NCBI RefSeq assembly: GCF_030272615.1
Contig: NC_081405.1
Location: 574,971,752-575,035,751 of the forward strand
DNA from: Cryptomeria japonica
Lineage: Eukaryota; Streptophyta; Pinopsida; Cupressales; Cupressaceae
Reading direction: 5' to 3'
Length of the DNA: 64,000 bases
Each line of letters opens with the position of its first letter. Position 1 is the stretch's first letter. Under the pieces are notes generated by a model, which was not told the origin of the DNA, did no database searches, and saw only the letters and a list, made by a program, of their open reading frames with translations. Shown here in pieces: positions 47,302 through 58,030 of the stretch. The translations under genes and the position numbers were made by a program.

Positions 47302-50268
47302 AATGGTTTCTAAGCAACGTCAAAAGAAAAAAAAGAGGACAATGATAGTGGACGAAATTCAAGCACAAAGAGAGAAGGAGGCAAAACACCAAAGAGATCG
47401 AAGATCACAACAATGACAATTGAATAACACTTCTGAAGCATCTAGTTCAGTGCCCGTTGTAGATGAGACCATTGAAGACATCATGATGGATGCAAGAAAT
47501 GTAGAACCACACATAGGTATGACTGTTGATGCAAATGTTGATGTGGATGCGAATCCTGGTATGTTTTTAAATCCCGATGACTATGATGCCAATCAAATTG
47601 CTGATTTAAATGAAGCTGGATATAAATTTCATACACCAATACGAAAAGAAATAAAAATTGAAAATATTACACCACCCTCTCTAACAGAAAATGAATGTAA
47701 TTTGTTTACTATTGATAGCAATGTGCTATAATATTAATGGGTTAGTTTCTTGGAGACAAATCAGAACACATGCAAACAGATTATATAAACAATTTTTCTA
47801 TAATAAAAAGTTAGGATTCCAATGTCAATTATTGCTACAATTAATAAAAATGTTAAAAATGCATAAAGTCATGCAAAAAATAGGTATTTATGCAAAACCA
47901 AAAAGAAAAGATGAATCATATAAGCAAGTTGTATCTACTGTTGCCAGTGCCATCGATTCTATAGGAAAAACAAGTCAATCTAAAGATAAGAATGCAGCAC
48001 GTAGAGTTATAACGACTGCTATAGTTGACAAAATGATTGTTAGTAAAAGAATGTTAAGTGATATAAGTGGCTATTTGAACTTACATCGTAGAACCTTGTC
48101 AAGAGAAGCCAAAAGAAGAGACACAATTGAAATTGATCCACTAAACCATTGTTGGAGTTTTAGTGGTAGACTTCAAAGGTCGGACATGAAATTAAATGAT
48201 GAAACTAAACAATTAATTGCAAAATTTTGGCATGATAACACTAGAGTTTCATCAAATGCTAGAGATGTTTTAAAGTTAAGGGTGGGATCAAAATTCATGA
48301 TCCTCATCCAAAACATCTTCTTGACATGACTCAAACTGAATTCTTTAAAAAATTTAGTGATGAATCTATGTTAATGAATTTATGAATTAGTCAAAGATCA
48401 TTTGAAAAATGCAAACCCTGGTATGTTAAAATCAATAAACAAAGAATATCTTGTTGTTGTAAAACTCATGTCCAGTTTTGTTACTATTATGATGTTTTTT
48501 GATATATTCGTTGTATGTTGCATGGTAATGATCTTGTGCAGGATTGTGGTGTTTATTTTCCACTTGAAACTATAAAATATTTTATTGGAAGTTTATTTTG
48601 TAAACCACCTAATGAATAATTATTTCTTTCCAGTTCATGCATTTATGGTCTTTGCAATTTATGTGGAAAATATTCTTCGATACGTGAATGTTTGCATGAA
48701 CATGTTTCATCTGAGTTTGGACAAAAAATGGTTGATGTTAGGAGATTTAAAAATATAGAATACCCTCTAAAGGATGGAAAGATCGGGAAACGTTTAGAAT
48801 TGATTACAGAACATAATAGTGTGAATGCATTTATTAGTATCAAAATATTGTTCCAAAATATGTGAAACATTCCCAACATGCCCGATGGCTTGATGGACAG
48901 TTTCGCATATGCAAGAACACATTTCCAGTTGGAACAATAGTATCAGTTGTGGATTTTGCAGAAAATTATACTCTAAAACCACAAGAGGAAACTCAATCAC
49001 AATACTACAACTCAGTGCAAGTGGCCATATTTGTGCACATTATATATAGACATGACCATGACAGTACAGAAGATAACAAAATTTTTTTGAGGGAGTATCA
49101 TTTCTATGTTAGCGATAATCGATTACACTCTTCAGAGTTTGTCCAACATTGCTTCGATGTATTTTATGATAATCTTAGGGAAAGAGAAATTGACATGAAA
49201 CAACATATGATATGGTCAGATAACTGCACTAGACAATTCAAAAATGCAAGAATGTTTTATTGGCTATGCAAAGTTCACAAGATAACCAATGTCCAACATT
49301 TATGGAGTTTTTTTGAAGCGAGACATGGTAAGGGGGAACACGATGGAGCCGGTGCCTGTATAAAAAGAGCTCTTGCTAGAGAACAATTGAAATTCGAGGA
49401 TGCAGTGAAATTCAGAGATGCTCATGCAGTTGTAGATTGGTGCAATTCAAAGTTGTCAAAAGGATCAACTGAAAACTCTGCAATTCGACGTTTCTTCTAG
49501 TTGATAGAGGAAGATAGTATTCCTATTCAGCATGATTGTAATACCATCATTGGATCAGCTAAATGGCATTCGTTTAAGAGTTCTAATTCAAACACATGGA
49601 CTATATTCACAAGGCAACTTGCTTGCTTTTGTCAATTTTGTGTTTCCGGAGATTGGGAATTTTGTGAGAATAAAGAAAGGGTTGAAGAATGGCAACAAAG
49701 ATCATTGACACCCATAGATGCAAATGATCCGCATGAAAGAACTGATGAAGATATGGATCAAATGTTTGCATCAAATGAGTATGATCACATTTCAAATCTT
49801 ATACAACAAGGTAAATTATTTTTGAAATTTGTTTTGATTTATTAAATAGTACATAAATTTATGAAATCTTACAGTGTATATTTTTGTTTTTATTTCTCAT
49901 TAAATATTAAAATAAAATTGTTTTGTGCACAGGACATGTCTATGCTGTTGTTGCACCAGAGGCCAATGAAGAGGGGACAGAGTTTTGGTTGGCTCGATGT
50001 GTAGAGCCAAAACATAAGCTAACTACTCCTCAAGTAGATGATGATGGTTATGACTATCCAACAGGATCTGTGGTTGTTGTTGGCACTTGGCTACGCAAAT
50101 ATCTAACAAGAAAGAATTATAAAATTGGTAGTGGCAACTAATATAAAATTGGATAGATATCATGGTAGGCCTGCTAATAAAAAATTATGGACTCTCTCTA
50201 TGGAAGAGCACGAGACAATTATAGATGCTTTACAAAAGAGAGAGGATGCAGATGGTATAACGGAATGA
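47302..50268 (+). pseudogene. Transposase-like gene of the DNA transposon
   Basis: The start chosen is ATG 47302 (MVSKQRQKKKKRT, a basic nuclear-type head). The frame runs through a TGA at 47412-47414, shifts into 47691-48329 (RMLSDISGYLNLHRRTLS, SSNARDVLKLR), then degraded cysteine-rich sequence (48330-48860), then 48862-49810. That core holds TFPVGTIVSVVDFAENYTL, IWSDNCTRQFKNARMFYWL and ARHGKGEHDGAGACIKRAL. The Asp in VDF, the Asp in SDN and an acidic residue near HGKGEHDG are candidate catalytic positions by analogy with DDE/D transposases. An in-frame TAG lies at 49498, then a Cys cluster (CFCQFCVSGDWEFC). The last exon, 49933-50268, follows a GT-AG intron and encodes GHVYAVVAPEANEEGTEFW, a compact domain of BAH- or chromo-like size. 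I know this protein style from repeated plant and animal genes but do not name a superfamily. Confidence 0.65.
49811..49932 (+). other. Intron in the transposase-like gene
   Basis: The donor AACAAG/GTAAAT and acceptor TGCACAG/GACATG join CAACAAG to GACATG in frame, giving QQGHVYAVV. The 122-base intron is AT-rich, as in plants. Reading through it instead hits a stop at 49843-49845. Confidence 0.7.
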
Positions 50269-50744
50269 ATCTAGTAAAATTTTTTTTCAGGTCTACCACA
50301 AGTAGAAGGCATCAATGAAAACAAAGTTATTTAAATAGACTATTTATTTTATTTTAGATATGTCTTCTTGATTACATTTTGTGTACAATATACATAAATG
50401 AGAGACTATTGGTCAAATTTATGAATGAGATAATTATGTTTTAATCAAGTTCTATTCATTATATTTGTTAAATGATACTTTTTAATTTAGAATATGTTAT
50501 AATTATAAGATATGTTTCGATACTTAGTTCATGATGTATGCACATTTAGTTTATCTAATCACAAGAACTATTTAAATGAAATTCCAAAAATAAAATTACA
50601 AGTCCACCTAATTCCTATAAAGTTGTTTAAGCACAACTTCCATAAATAAAATTTCAAGTCCACATAATATATAAAGTATGCACAAAATTTCAAGTCCACA
50701 TAATTTCAAGTCAATATATATGATCTAATGTGCACATAATTTCA
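50269..50744. other. Spacer between the convergent genes
   Basis: AT-rich with no frame. It presumably contains the 3' untranslated end of the plus-strand gene. Phrases such as AATTTCAAGTCCACATAAT recur from about 50640. Confidence 0.5.
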
Positions 50745-51150
50745 AGTCCACCTAATATCTAATGGGCACAATACACATAAAGTATGCACATAATATATAT
50801 GATCTAATCCTATTATGAAACTATCCATATATATAAAGTATGTGTGTGCATGTGTAAACAAATATGTAAAGCCCGTAAAATAGTACATATCAGAGCCAAA
50901 TAAATAGTAAAATTTCAAGTCCACATAATCCATATAATATCTAATCCATATATATGTCTAGATGGTAACATGATGTTCACTCCACATAATATCTAATGTG
51001 CACAAAATATATAAAGTATGCACAAAATATATATGATCTAATCCTACTATGCAACTATCCATATATATAAAGTATGTGCATGTGTAAACAAATGTGTAAA
51101 GTCCATAAAAAAGTACATATCAAAGCCAAATAAATAGTAAAATCTAAGTG
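50745..51150. repeat. Imperfect tandem duplication, offset 233 bp
   Basis: The stretch containing GATCTAATCCTA, CTATCCATATATATAAAG and AGCCAAATAAATAGTAAAAT occurs once from about 50745 and again from about 50985. The right copy ends at the stop codon of the minus-strand gene, so the duplicated part is probably its 3' untranslated region. Confidence 0.7.
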
Positions 51151-51695
51151 CTATCATCAATAACATCTCGTGGTCTCTTGTCCCCGGGACGTGGTCCAGA
51201 TCCACCTGTCTCATGCTGTACAACAAAAAAATAATATTAAAATATTACTTGAAATTAACTATTAAAAGAATCATTTATCAAATATAGTAGAATTCATAAA
51301 TTAAGTTACAAAATTACCATATCCTCATCAGCTCCTCTAGCAGTATCTCTCTTGTCCCCGGGACGTGGTCCAGATCCACCTGTCTCATGTTGTACGATAA
51401 AAAAATAATATTAAAATATTACTTGAAATTAACTATTAAAAGAATCATTTATCAAATATAGTAGAATTCGTAAATTAAGTTACAAACTTACCATATGCTC
51501 ATCAGATCCTCTAGCAGTGTCTCTCTTGTCCCCGGGATGTGGTCCAGATCCACCTATCTCATGCTGTATAATAAAAAAATAATATTAAAATATTACTTGA
51601 AATTAAATATTAAAAGAATAATTTATCAAATATAGTAGAATTCATAAATTAAGTTACAAACTTACCATATGCTCATCAGATCCTCTAGCAGTATC
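51144..51695 (-). repeat. 174-bp tandem repeat carrying a multiplied exon
   Basis: Exon borders repeat at an exact 174-bp spacing: right edges 51215, 51389, 51563 and left edges 51318, 51492, 51666. Each unit holds a 72-base exon (start HETGGSGPRPGDKRDTARG) plus 102 bases of intron with conserved donor and acceptor. Units differ by a few bases (for example HEIGGSGPHPG in the third). Confidence 0.9.
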
Positions 51696-53276
51696 TCCTC
51701 TAGCAGTATCTTGTGCAGTATCAACACCAAATGTAGTGCTAGCTAACTCCTGTACAAGGTCAAATTCAAAGTGTCCAATTAAATCTTAAATTAAGAGTCA
51801 AAATAAGATCAAATTAAGTATTACATATTAATACCTCAAAGGATGTCGATGTGCATTCAAATTGGCTCTGATCAAAATTATGAGGATAACCTATCCTAAT
51901 GGTAATGTCCACCTGCATACATGCATTTAATGAAATCATATTTAGTGAACATATATATGTGTACTAAATAATTTCAAGTTAAGTTACAATATTGTAAGAG
52001 TTCATATTTAATTTAAGAATTATAAGATACATACCATAGATGGTGTCACAATAGTCAGATCCTCTTCTCGATGTGATGTAGAGGGTCCCTCATGACTTGA
52101 ATCCTGGAGAAAGAAGCATTCAATGTATCAACATGAAAATTTATATAGTATATGATGATAACATATTAACTTAAAAAGATCTAGTACAATGTCTAGATAG
52201 AAATTTATACTATACCCCATAAGGTGTGTCGAGTTGTGTTCTAGTAGATGCAATATTGACTCTAATATTAGGTGTAGTCCTTATCAACATAAACAAAATT
52301 TATTTAATGAAGTATTAGATTGTATAAAAAAAGAGATGCACTTAGTTTATACCTATATTTAATGAAGTATAAAAAGATTGACATGTGTACATATATATAT
52401 ATATATATCTATACCTGGTCAAGATGAACATCCGAGCAAAGAAAATCCATATAAGATGTCATCATACTATCATTTGCTGCATCATGCTCATCTGGAACTA
52501 AAGTAGATCTTGCAGCAGTAGTAGGACCTACACACGTCTCATGACAACTCGAACACATATGTGGCATCCATCGAGGAGCAGATGCCATGTGAGCAGCTTG
52601 CTCACTCAGGTTACCTGTGAGGGAAGTCAAAGCATCTAATGTCAAAATGAATGATGTATTTTGGACATCTGTAGGAATCGATGGAGCAACAAGTGGAACT
52701 ATGGGTGGATCCGGTAGGGGATTATTACTCCGTGCCCCTAATCTATGCTATGGCATTCCACGACCAACACCCTGGAATGACTTAATATCAAAATAATTTG
52801 GTTTTTGGTTCATTACAAACTCACAGTATAATTTCTTCAAAAAATAAAAAGGGACCTCATAATTATGATGTGGTGGATAATCAAAAACCATCCACCATCT
52901 ATCCCAAAAGTATCTAGCCATTTTTGGATGCACACACCACCTAATTGAAATTCTTTTCTGGTTAGGTTGCATTGGTTCTCTTGTTTTTGGGTTGGTAAAA
53001 TATGGACATAAATGAGCTTTGGTTATTTTCAAATCAGTGATTTGCCTATAAGTTAAACCATCGGCATAAAAAAAATGCAACTCTTGTCGTCTTCTATGAA
53101 ATTGATCTAATTGAGAATCAACAGATCTAACTAACTCGACAACAGTTTGCATTGATTTTGTAAAGTCTACAAGATGGGGTGGCGTGACTTGCTCATTTTG
53201 GATAGCAGCAATGTTTTGTTCAATCACTTGTAGGTTTTCATTAATTCATTCTCTTAAACGGATTTCATCCAATCTA

Positions 53277-53332
53277 GGGGGTGGTGGTGGTGGTGGTGGT
53301 GGTGGAGGTGGAGGAGGAGGAGGAGGAGGGGG
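53277..53332. repeat. GGT/GGA microsatellite encoding polyproline
   Basis: A run of GGT, GGA and GGG triplets on the plus strand is read on the minus strand as CCN codons in exon 1 of the second transposon gene. The plus-strand polyglycine frame is a shadow. Confidence 0.85.
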
Positions 53333-53383
53333 TTGTGGTGGGGGATTTTCACCTAATAGTTCATCTATCTCAAAGACATCCAT

Positions 53384-55384
53384 GATAACAAAGAACTCCT
53401 ACATATATAAAGATATACATGAATTATATACAACTCTATGTCAAAGAAGAATCTATTTTACTAAATTAAAAAAAAAACATTTATAAATAGTAACATTTCT
53501 ATGTTGTTGAATGAGATACACATGAAATATATAATATAATATTGAACTTAAAAAAATATACATGTACATACTATTGAATCTTGAAATATAAAATTTGTGC
53601 ACAAAACTTAATAAAAACTTTCAATGAAACATCATAAATCTATTATAACTATTAAAATCAATATAAAATATTTCATACATAAGATCAATAAAGAAGTGAG
53701 AAATAAGATGATCCTCCTTCTAGTGTTTTGAGATAATTGCCATCAATTCATATTACATTAATTAGTCTTCAGACAATCTTAAAAAAAAACTAATCTCCCA
53801 TGACTATAAATGACATACTTAAAACATATTATATTCTAAGTGGTTTTCATGTAAAGACAAAACATCAAAACTTTTGAAGAGTTAAGCATATTTCACCTTT
53901 AAATTTCTCCTATAATCAAATCTACACAAGATTATAATTTACAAAACCTTCAAAAAATATTATTTTCTATAAATCATTTATTATAAAACTCCACAATCAT
54001 TTGTTTTCATATATAATCTTTCTACAAAATTTAGGATATCAATTCATACACAAATTCTCTTACAAAGTTGAATAAGAAATGAAACTCTTACATAAAAATC
54101 AACACAACATGCCAACAATTAAAAACAAAATTAACCTTGCAATATTTACTTTTAAAATAATCAATTTCAACAATATTTTACACATGCATTTATAATTATC
54201 AATTAGAATATTATTTTGACTAACATTCCAAATAAAATTCCTAACATACTATATGATTTCTAGTGTATTTTTTTTTTTCTGGATTCGATTGTGTGTATAT
54301 TTTTCCATATGAGATTGTGGAAATCTCATAGCTTTAATACTATATGATCCTCATTCCTAAATTCCACTATCATACTTGGAAGCACTTCATTATTAAGTCA
54401 ATGAACAAACTACAACTCAATGAAGCTAAAAAAGTGATGCAAGCCTATTTTTAAATATCCCAATTCCTTTCGCTGACCTAATACTTTTAGTGGCAACCAT
54501 TTTAAAATTTCGTATTAATCAAAGAGAATATTTTAGGGGAAAAAATGCAGTGTTGGCACTTTATGAAAATAAAGGTTTTTAAGACTCTAGAGACTTGTTC
54601 ATCACAATATTTTATTGTTTAATATGCAAAATTTTGATAGATTTTGATATGTACAGACAAATTAAATTTTTCATATAATTAGAGGTGAAATCAATTTTGA
54701 ATTCTACCTCAATGATTGAGGGGATCTTACAATTTTGACTTTAAATATAGCTTCATTTAAACTCTTTCATAAATAAACTAAAATAGAAGCTATAAAGAAT
54801 TGCTAAATTCTAGCAATATATGTGTATGGAAGCAAGCATAAAAAATCAATAAAGGACTTAAACTATGAATTTCAAACCATTATGCTGTGCATAAGTACCA
54901 CCTTTAGATCGAGTTAAAGGATAATGTATAAAAGATGAAAGACAATAGTATCTCAGAAAGAAAACTCTTGTTGTAGCTAAAGGTTGATGGCTTCAAGATG
55001 GATTTGTGACCAAGCTAGGATGTAAGGTGCTTAAATTGGCAACATAACATTGCATTATAAGAGTTCTTGAAAATAGCTCATATAATGATTTATTTATAGT
55101 CATGAAGGATACAGGATTAAAGACTAAGATTGTTTTGAGAGATCAATGGAGTAGATTGATTGAAAGGATTGTGTGCACTAGAAGCTTCCAAGTGGCAACT
55201 TATGTTTGGTGCACATGAGGAGTTCATGATCCAAGAAATTTTTGAGGAAAAGGTCTTCTTAGGGGCGTATATATCAAGATGTTGTAAAAAAAGGTAGCCA
55301 AATGACCAAAAAAAGATAAACACGAGTGCGTTATTGGGAAATTCATTTAACGCAATTGAGGTCTTTTTTGTAGTGATTTTTTCT
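53384..55384. other. AT-rich right arm of the DNA transposon
   Basis: No gene is supported. It contains many short A/T runs. The promoter of the minus-strand gene should be just right of 53383, but no box is convincing. Confidence 0.5.
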
Positions 55385-55625
55385 TATACTATCCTAGGCT
55401 TGTTTACACTATCGTAGGTTCATTAGGACTATCCTAGGTTCATTAGGATTGTCCCAAGTTCATTATGGCTTTCTTAGGCTCATTAGGACTTTCTTAGGTT
55501 CATTAAGACTACCCTACATTCATTAGGATCATTTGAGGCTCATTGGGACTATCATATGTTCATTGTGATTGTCCTAGGTTCATTAATTTAATTCGTGTGT
55601 TCATTAGGACTATCTCACATTCTCA
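55385..55625. repeat. Minisatellite with unit of about 20 bp
   Basis: About eleven degenerate copies of a unit like GGTTCATTAGGACTATCCTA run head to tail. GTTCATTAGGA and GGCTCATTAGGAC forms alternate. The array lies inside the right arm of the DNA transposon, about 0.8 kb from the GGGCCC boxes. Confidence 0.85.
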
Positions 55626-56182
55626 AATAGCTTCAACTAATATCTTAAATTAACTATTTTTAAAAAAAATAGCTCCTTAACAGTTTAATATTATATACAA
55701 TCGAATATGATTTCAACTTCAAACCTTGTGCACCTTTTAAAACCAAAAGATATTGTTAAAACCATTCTTCTAATATTATAACATAATCTAATAAATCTTC
55801 CTCAAAATATCTACCAACTTCAAATCATATATCAAATCTTTTATAATATAAATTACATTCTAGATATACTAATATACTTCTAAAGATATTCAAAATACTT
55901 CTTGGGAATTATATTTTTCAAATCTTTCGGATGTATATATAATTAGCACCCCATTTAGAAAACTCATTATCAATCAACATTATAAATCAAGAATATTTTT
56001 TATTTTGTATTAATGAATTATATATTTGGCATATTAGCTTCCTTTATGAACCTATGTAAACCAAACTCCAATTTTAGTAACTTATCTAGCTTTGCTCTAA
56101 AATTGTGTCCATAGTTGATCCTTTTATACCATTACATGACATAATAGGACCATAATAGGACCTTTATGCCATGACATGGCAT

Positions 56183-56326
56183 AAACGGGGGCCCGTTTTG
56201 TGACAAAACAGGGGCCCATTTTATTTAGCTTTGGCACCCCATGACCTTTCAGCTCGGGAGGCCGAACCATTAACGGGCCCCCGTTTTTTAGAACGGGCCC
56301 CCGTTTTTTGAAAACGGGAGCCCATT
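56183..56326. repeat. Right subterminal GGGCCC boxes
   Basis: Five boxes of the same type as at 46993-47129 (ACGGGGGCCCGTT, ACAGGGGCCCATT, two ACGGGCCCCCGTT, ACGGGAGCCCATT) lie 44-187 bases from the right inverted repeat. The left cluster is farther in (about 860 bases), so the two ends are asymmetric. Confidence 0.85.
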
Positions 56327-56369
56327 TTGTGGAGCGCATTTTCCAACGCACAGACTTCTATGAATTTGT

Positions 56370-56392
56370 GACTCATTAGCTTGCACATACCC
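56370..56392 (-). repeat. DNA transposon right terminal inverted repeat
   Basis: The plus strand reads GACTCAT...CTTGCACATACCC. It pairs with the left end at 18 of 23 positions. The flank TGTA (56393-56396) matches the uninterrupted Copia B target. Confidence 0.8.
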
Positions 56393-56852
56393 TGTAGTCA
56401 CAGGAGTACTTACCGGTTTGGAGTTATCCATACCAATTTTTTCCAAAAGTTCCTTCAAGTACCTTTTTTTACATACGAACATACCTTTATCTGTTTGTGA
56501 AATCTGCAAACCTAGAAAAAACAATATCTCTCCAATCATAGACATTTCAAACTCTTCCTGCATCTTGTTAGCAAAGTCTTTACATAATCCATCTTCACCT
56601 CCAAAAATGATATCATCCACAAATACTTCAATAGCCAAAATATCATCATTGGTGACTGTGTAATACAAATTGCTGCTAGCATTACCTTTTGTATATCCAA
56701 GCTTTAGAAGATATTTATCCCATCTAGCATACCAAGCTCTGGGAGCTTGCTATAATCCATATAAAGCTTTCCTTAATCCGCAAACCATATCCTTATCATC
56801 TGTCAAAGAAAATCCATCAGGCTGTTTAATGTAAACTTTCTCTTCGAGATCT
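56393..56852 (-). pseudogene. Truncated second Copia B copy, right part
   Basis: Reverse transcriptase sequence resumes after the DNA transposon (EVFVDDIIFGGEDGL, LFFLGLQISQTDKG), closely matching 40430-40890. It stops abruptly at CTCTTCGAGATC near 56852, where the other copies continue, so the 5' two-thirds of this copy is missing. Confidence 0.85.
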
Positions 56853-56930
56853 TAAACAACATTAACAAAACGGAAGAAAAGGTGCATAAACTGCTATGAT
56901 GAATTAGTTACAGATATTTGCTCTTGATTG
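56853..56930 (+). other. Junction segment after the truncated Copia B copy
   Basis: The translation NNINKTEEKVHKLL could continue the gag-like frame interrupted at 37617, and CTTAA here resembles the GTTAA flank on the left. Both points are weak. Confidence 0.25.
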
Positions 56931-58030
56931 TGACATTCCTTAAATGAAAATATTTTGTAATTGAATTTTGGGTCATGGGTCACTTTTGAATGACAGGTGT
57001 CTCTTATGGTGTGTAGCTTGTTTTTCTCCCTTATTTCTATAAAAGGGGATTCAAGGCCAAGAGACGAGGTTCCAAATTTGGTCTCTGTAGTTATTATATT
57101 TCTACAATTTAGATTCATAGGTTCCTATAGAAATTTTTAGGTGGAAATGAGCAATTGTAAGGATTTGTAGAGCAGTAGATGTGAGTGTTGTGTCTAGTTT
57201 TTTGCAAGTTCTTGAAGGATTTATATGCAAATAGATTTATGATAGAAATACAAAATTAATTCAAAATAAAATATAGTTCTGATCTATTTCTCTCCATTGT
57301 TCAATTCTATCATCTTTTGAATGAAATGTGATCAAGGATTTCCTTGATTCAGTGCATTGTTGTGGTGTATGTATTTTCTTTTCATGCTTTGATCTAAGGG
57401 GTCACTTAAATACTTGATTAGGATTATAGAGTAATAGGGCTTGCTCAGAGATTTGATAAGTACTCTAGGTTGGGATTGCAGATAGAAAATATTGTAAGGC
57501 AATGTTTTCTTGAGATCTGAATTCTATTAGATTAATTATGTTGTAATTTATTTATATCTTTTGAATTTAAGTGCCTAATAGAAGAAGGCACTGGTCGTAG
57601 TTATTATAAGTCCTTACAGACAATTCTCTTCTCTGTTCATATGTGTTTGTTACATAATTGATTATTATCAAAATGCTTTTCATTTTATGTATGTTGTTGT
57701 ATGCTTCGACCATCTCAAGCTCCATTCAGGTTGACGATCATTGAAGGAATTTCCATCCTTGAGAATTCTACCTATTGTTGAGCCTATATTTGAGATTTTT
57801 TTCTTAATTTTGGTAAAATTATAAGTATGGAACAAAGATTATAATTTCACCAAGGGATCACCCTCCCAAGTTTTATAGAGCCCAAAGTGTAGAAGGATTA
57901 GCAGAATCCTTGTCATATGTTGGTCCAAGTTATTGGAGATTTTTATAGTTAGAGTTGGCTTCTCCATAGCTAATCTAAAGAATCAACTTGGTTTTTTCCT
58001 TCTTGCAATGTAAACCTCATTCTGGGGCAC
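56931..58030 (+). repeat. LTR-like repeat H, first copy
   Basis: Several long blocks pair in the same order with 61005-62040, including CTATAAAAGGGGATTCAAGGCC, CATTGTTGTGGTGTATGTA, TAGGGCTTG and TAGAGCCCAAAGTGTAG. A plus-strand TATA-type box (CTATAAAAGG) is near 57040. The match ends at CCCAAAGTGTAG near 57892. GGGGCACCAACAAAAATGG near 58025 may be a primer site. It is probably the 3' part of a 5' LTR. Confidence 0.5.

Larger units (their letters stand above)
51144..53383 (-). pseudogene. Second DNA transposon gene: polyproline protein with at least seven exons
   Basis: Exon 1 (52415-53383) starts MDVFEIDELLGENPPPQ, then about 19 prolines, then RLDEIRLRE, an in-frame TGA, and a folded-looking part with VDSQLDQFHRRRQELHFF, RQITDLKITKAHLCPYFTNP and RYFWDRWWMVFDYPPHHN. 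A TAG at 52748 follows, then more in-frame coding to a CAG/GTATAG donor. Exons 52035-52103, 51835-51912, 51666-51749, 51492-51563, 51318-51389 and 51144-51215 all have AG/GT borders, lengths divisible by three and open frames, ending GPRPGDKRPRDVIDDST-stop. An exon at 52216-52279 is likely, but its 64 bases break the phase. Function is unknown. Position as partner of a transposase suggests an accessory DNA-binding or targeting protein. Confidence 0.65.
46110..56392. mobile_element. DNA transposon of about 10.3 kb with two convergent genes
   Basis: It interrupts a Copia B reverse transcriptase that is uninterrupted in two neighbouring copies, so both junctions are visible. Terminal inverted repeats of 23 bases (46110-46132, 56370-56392) agree at 18 positions: GGGT, GTGCAAG and ATGAGTC are shared. 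Clusters of GGGCCC-containing palindromes lie inside each end. A plus-strand gene (47302-50268) and a minus-strand gene (51144-53383) converge on a 0.9-kb spacer. Stops and shifts show that this copy is inactive. The superfamily is not assigned. A 3-4 bp duplication and a two-gene layout would be compatible with several known groups. Confidence 0.85.

Noticed and set aside
53184-53486. Plus-strand glycine-rich protein
   Set aside because: The glycine run is the opposite strand of the polyproline exon. The rest of the frame has no support.
56124-56351. Minus-strand gene at the right end of the DNA transposon
   Set aside because: It is again a by-product of the GC-rich boxes. It has no family signature and crosses toward the inverted repeat.
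46106-56396. Helitron or LTR element as explanation of the 10.3-kb insertion
   Set aside because: There are inverted terminal repeats and no TC...CTRR ends, no helicase, no reverse transcriptase and no LTRs of its own.
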